Positions 62,994-64,000 of a stretch of 64,000 nt of DNA are shown in pieces. The notes under the pieces are model-generated. The model was not told where the DNA came from, ran no database searches, and saw only the letters and a program-made list of their open reading frames with translations. This stretch comes from Azotobacter paspali (GTDB lineage Bacteria; Pseudomonadota; Gammaproteobacteria; Pseudomonadales; Pseudomonadaceae). The stretch lies in the NCBI RefSeq assembly GCF_042434745.1, contig NZ_JBHLSS010000003.1; one strand, written 5' to 3'. How positions within the stretch are numbered: the stretch's first letter is position 1; each line of letters opens with the position of its first letter. Both the position numbers and the translations under genes were made by a program.

Positions 62994-63662
62994 TCAGAGT
63001 CCTGGTTTGCGCCACACGCTGGCGAGCCAGGGTTGTTGCTCGCATGGAAGACCGGTGGGGCGATAGTAGTGTTCGAGTTCGACGAAGCCGGCCGCGTTCA
63101 GATAACGTCGCCAGGCGTCGAGGTCGTGATAGCTGCCATAGCGGTTACCATTCCAGCCCTCTTCGTTGTGCCCGCGTGGATTGGAGCTGAACAGCACGCC
63201 GCCAGGCTTGAGGGCTGCATACAGCTTGCCTAGCACCTGGGAGAGTTCCTGGCTGGGGACATGGAACAGCGAGGCGTTGGCGAAGATGCCGTCGAAACGT
63301 CCAGTCGGCAGATCGAGTCGCAGGAAGTCCTGCTGCCAGACCTCGCAGCCCGACTCGGTGCGGGCCATTTCGGCGAAGCGGGGACAGCCGTCTAGGCCTA
63401 TCGGCTGATGGCCGAGAGCTCGCAAGGCCTTGAGGTCGCGCCCCGGACCGCAACCGAAGTCGAGAATAGTGAAAGGCGATGGCCCTTCGATGTGGCGCAG
63501 TAGAGCGTCGATGTTCTGGCGGACATCGTGATCGCGGGTACCTTCGCGGAAGGCTTCGGCAGATGCAGTGTAGTGTTGCAACGTGGTTGCGGTGATCTGC
63601 CGGAGGTCGTTCGCATCGAGTGCCGGTGATACTTCTTCGGATGGGATCATTTGCGTATCCAC
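62994..63662 (-). CDS. Class I SAM-dependent methyltransferase
   Basis: 222 residues. Motif I is TILDFGCGPGRDLKALRALG (about residue 68-87), with the acidic tip of strand 2 as GLDGCPRFAEMAR and post-motif FDGIFANASLFHVPSQEL. A UbiE/Tehb-like small-molecule methyltransferase; substrate unknown. It overlaps the YdbL-family gene by 16 bp and is probably cotranscribed with it. Confidence 0.85.
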   Translation of the reverse strand: MDTQMIPSEEVSPALDANDLRQITATTLQHYTASAEAFREGTRDHDVRQNIDALLRHIEGPSPFTILDFGCGPGRDLKALRALGHQPIGLDGCPRFAEMARTESGCEVWQQDFLRLDLPTGRFDGIFANASLFHVPSQELSQVLGKLYAALKPGGVLFSSNPRGHNEEGWNGNRYGSYHDLDAWRRYLNAAGFVELEHYYRPTGLPCEQQPWLASVWRKPGL

Positions 63663-63991
63663 TTGCCGTTCAATTGGATGTACTGGCCTTTCGCGGTCTT
63701 CTCTAGAGCCTTCTGTCCGGCGATGGCTTCCACATCGCCTTGTTTGATGCCGTTCTCCCGTGCAAGACGCTGGTATTCGGTGCGTCGTGCCTGGTTGATC
63801 AGACGGGCGATTTCTTCGGCCTGATCGCCTGGACTGACCACGCCCAGATAGCCGTTGGGCATCTCGCCCAGTTGGCCGCGAGCCTTGGCGTCGGAGAGGG
63901 CTCCCATGGCTTCGTTGAGACTCATTGCCAGGGCTGGCAAGGCAAGGCCCAGCACGATCAGCAGGGTTGTCATGCGTGCGCGGATCTTCAT
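63647..63991 (-). CDS. YdbL-family (DUF1318) periplasmic protein
   Basis: 114 residues with a signal peptide (MKIRARMTTLLIVLGLALPALA) then SLNEAMGALSDAKARGQLGEMPNGYLGVV and the C-terminal GQYIQLNGKWIRK, the YdbL signature. In E. coli, ydbL follows ydbH and ynbE, now linked to phospholipid transport to the outer membrane. The preceding genes would lie just beyond the right edge of the window. Confidence 0.88.
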   Translation of the reverse strand: MKIRARMTTLLIVLGLALPALAMSLNEAMGALSDAKARGQLGEMPNGYLGVVSPGDQAEEIARLINQARRTEYQRLARENGIKQGDVEAIAGQKALEKTAKGQYIQLNGKWIRK

Positions 63992-64000
63992 GGAATCTCC

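Noticed and set aside
1..64000. CRISPR arrays, rRNA genes, phage structural genes, replication origins
   Set aside because: No regularly spaced short repeats, rRNA-like stretches, capsid or tail gene patterns, or DnaA-box clusters were seen.

Overview
The window looks like a high-GC Pseudomonas chromosome. The right flank carries nadA, a BepA-type M48 protease gene, a TusA-like gene, bcp, a gcvR-like ACT gene, dapA, bamC, purC and tRNA-Ser(CGA); as I recall, this closely follows the P. aeruginosa gene order next to nadA. Between that core block and a carboxylate-catabolism block on the left lies roughly 44 kb of accessory DNA (about 8.77-52.8 kb), whose edges are littered with IS ends and broken genes.

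Region 1 (1-8.7 kb), carboxylate uptake and catabolism: the 3' end of a tcuB-like gene, a LysR gene, a PrpF/GalD-type isomerase, a DctA-type symporter, a CitMHS citrate transporter, a TerC protein, an OprD-family porin and an AbrB-family protein. A clear terminator follows the porin gene.

Region 2 (8.77-19.9 kb), mosaic cargo: a frameshifted IS630-family element, toxin-antitoxin genes and remnants, a TrbK/EexN-like lipoprotein remnant and a LysR remnant of the kind I associate with Tn4371-type integrative elements, a DHA2 efflux pump with a divergent ArsR-type regulator and a perfect inverted-repeat operator, and a small redox/stress cassette (SMP-30/MRJP-like protein, quinone-oxidoreductase-like ADH, HxlR regulator, DJ-1/PfpI protein, LysR regulator). 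It ends in a pile of remnants: azoreductase, LysR, a second IS630 end, and a deleted IS3 element whose terminus supplies the stop codon of the first siderophore gene.

Region 3 (19.9-52.8 kb), a yersiniabactin-type siderophore locus. Minus strand, in transcription order: a broken hemophore-type TonB receptor fused in frame to the C-terminal part of a TolC-like protein, then irp2 (HMWP2), irp1 (HMWP1), ybtU, ybtT and ybtE. An AraC-type regulator (ybtA-like) lies upstream. Plus strand, divergent: ybtX-like MFS, ybtP- and ybtQ-like ABC exporters/importers, a fyuA-like receptor, a possible 36-aa membrane peptide and a second MFS protein. NRPS/PKS domain order matches HMWP2 and HMWP1 completely. 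No salicylate synthase (YbtS/PchAB) and no phosphopantetheinyl transferase is present, so both must come from elsewhere. Two near-identical 40-bp blocks (34/40 identical) flank the regulator gene, each oriented toward one of the two siderophore transcription units and each accompanied by a Fur-box-like sequence; they are the best candidate operators for the AraC-type regulator.

Region 4 (52.8-64 kb), core chromosome: a 5'-truncated, multiply disrupted DASS anion transporter pseudogene marks the right edge of the accessory DNA, followed by the housekeeping genes listed above, tRNA-Ser with its terminator, a small unknown gene, a 584-bp stretch without a convincing gene, a SAM methyltransferase and a YdbL-family protein. 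The purC gene encodes the long Ade1-like SAICAR synthase, not the short type I expect in Pseudomonas.
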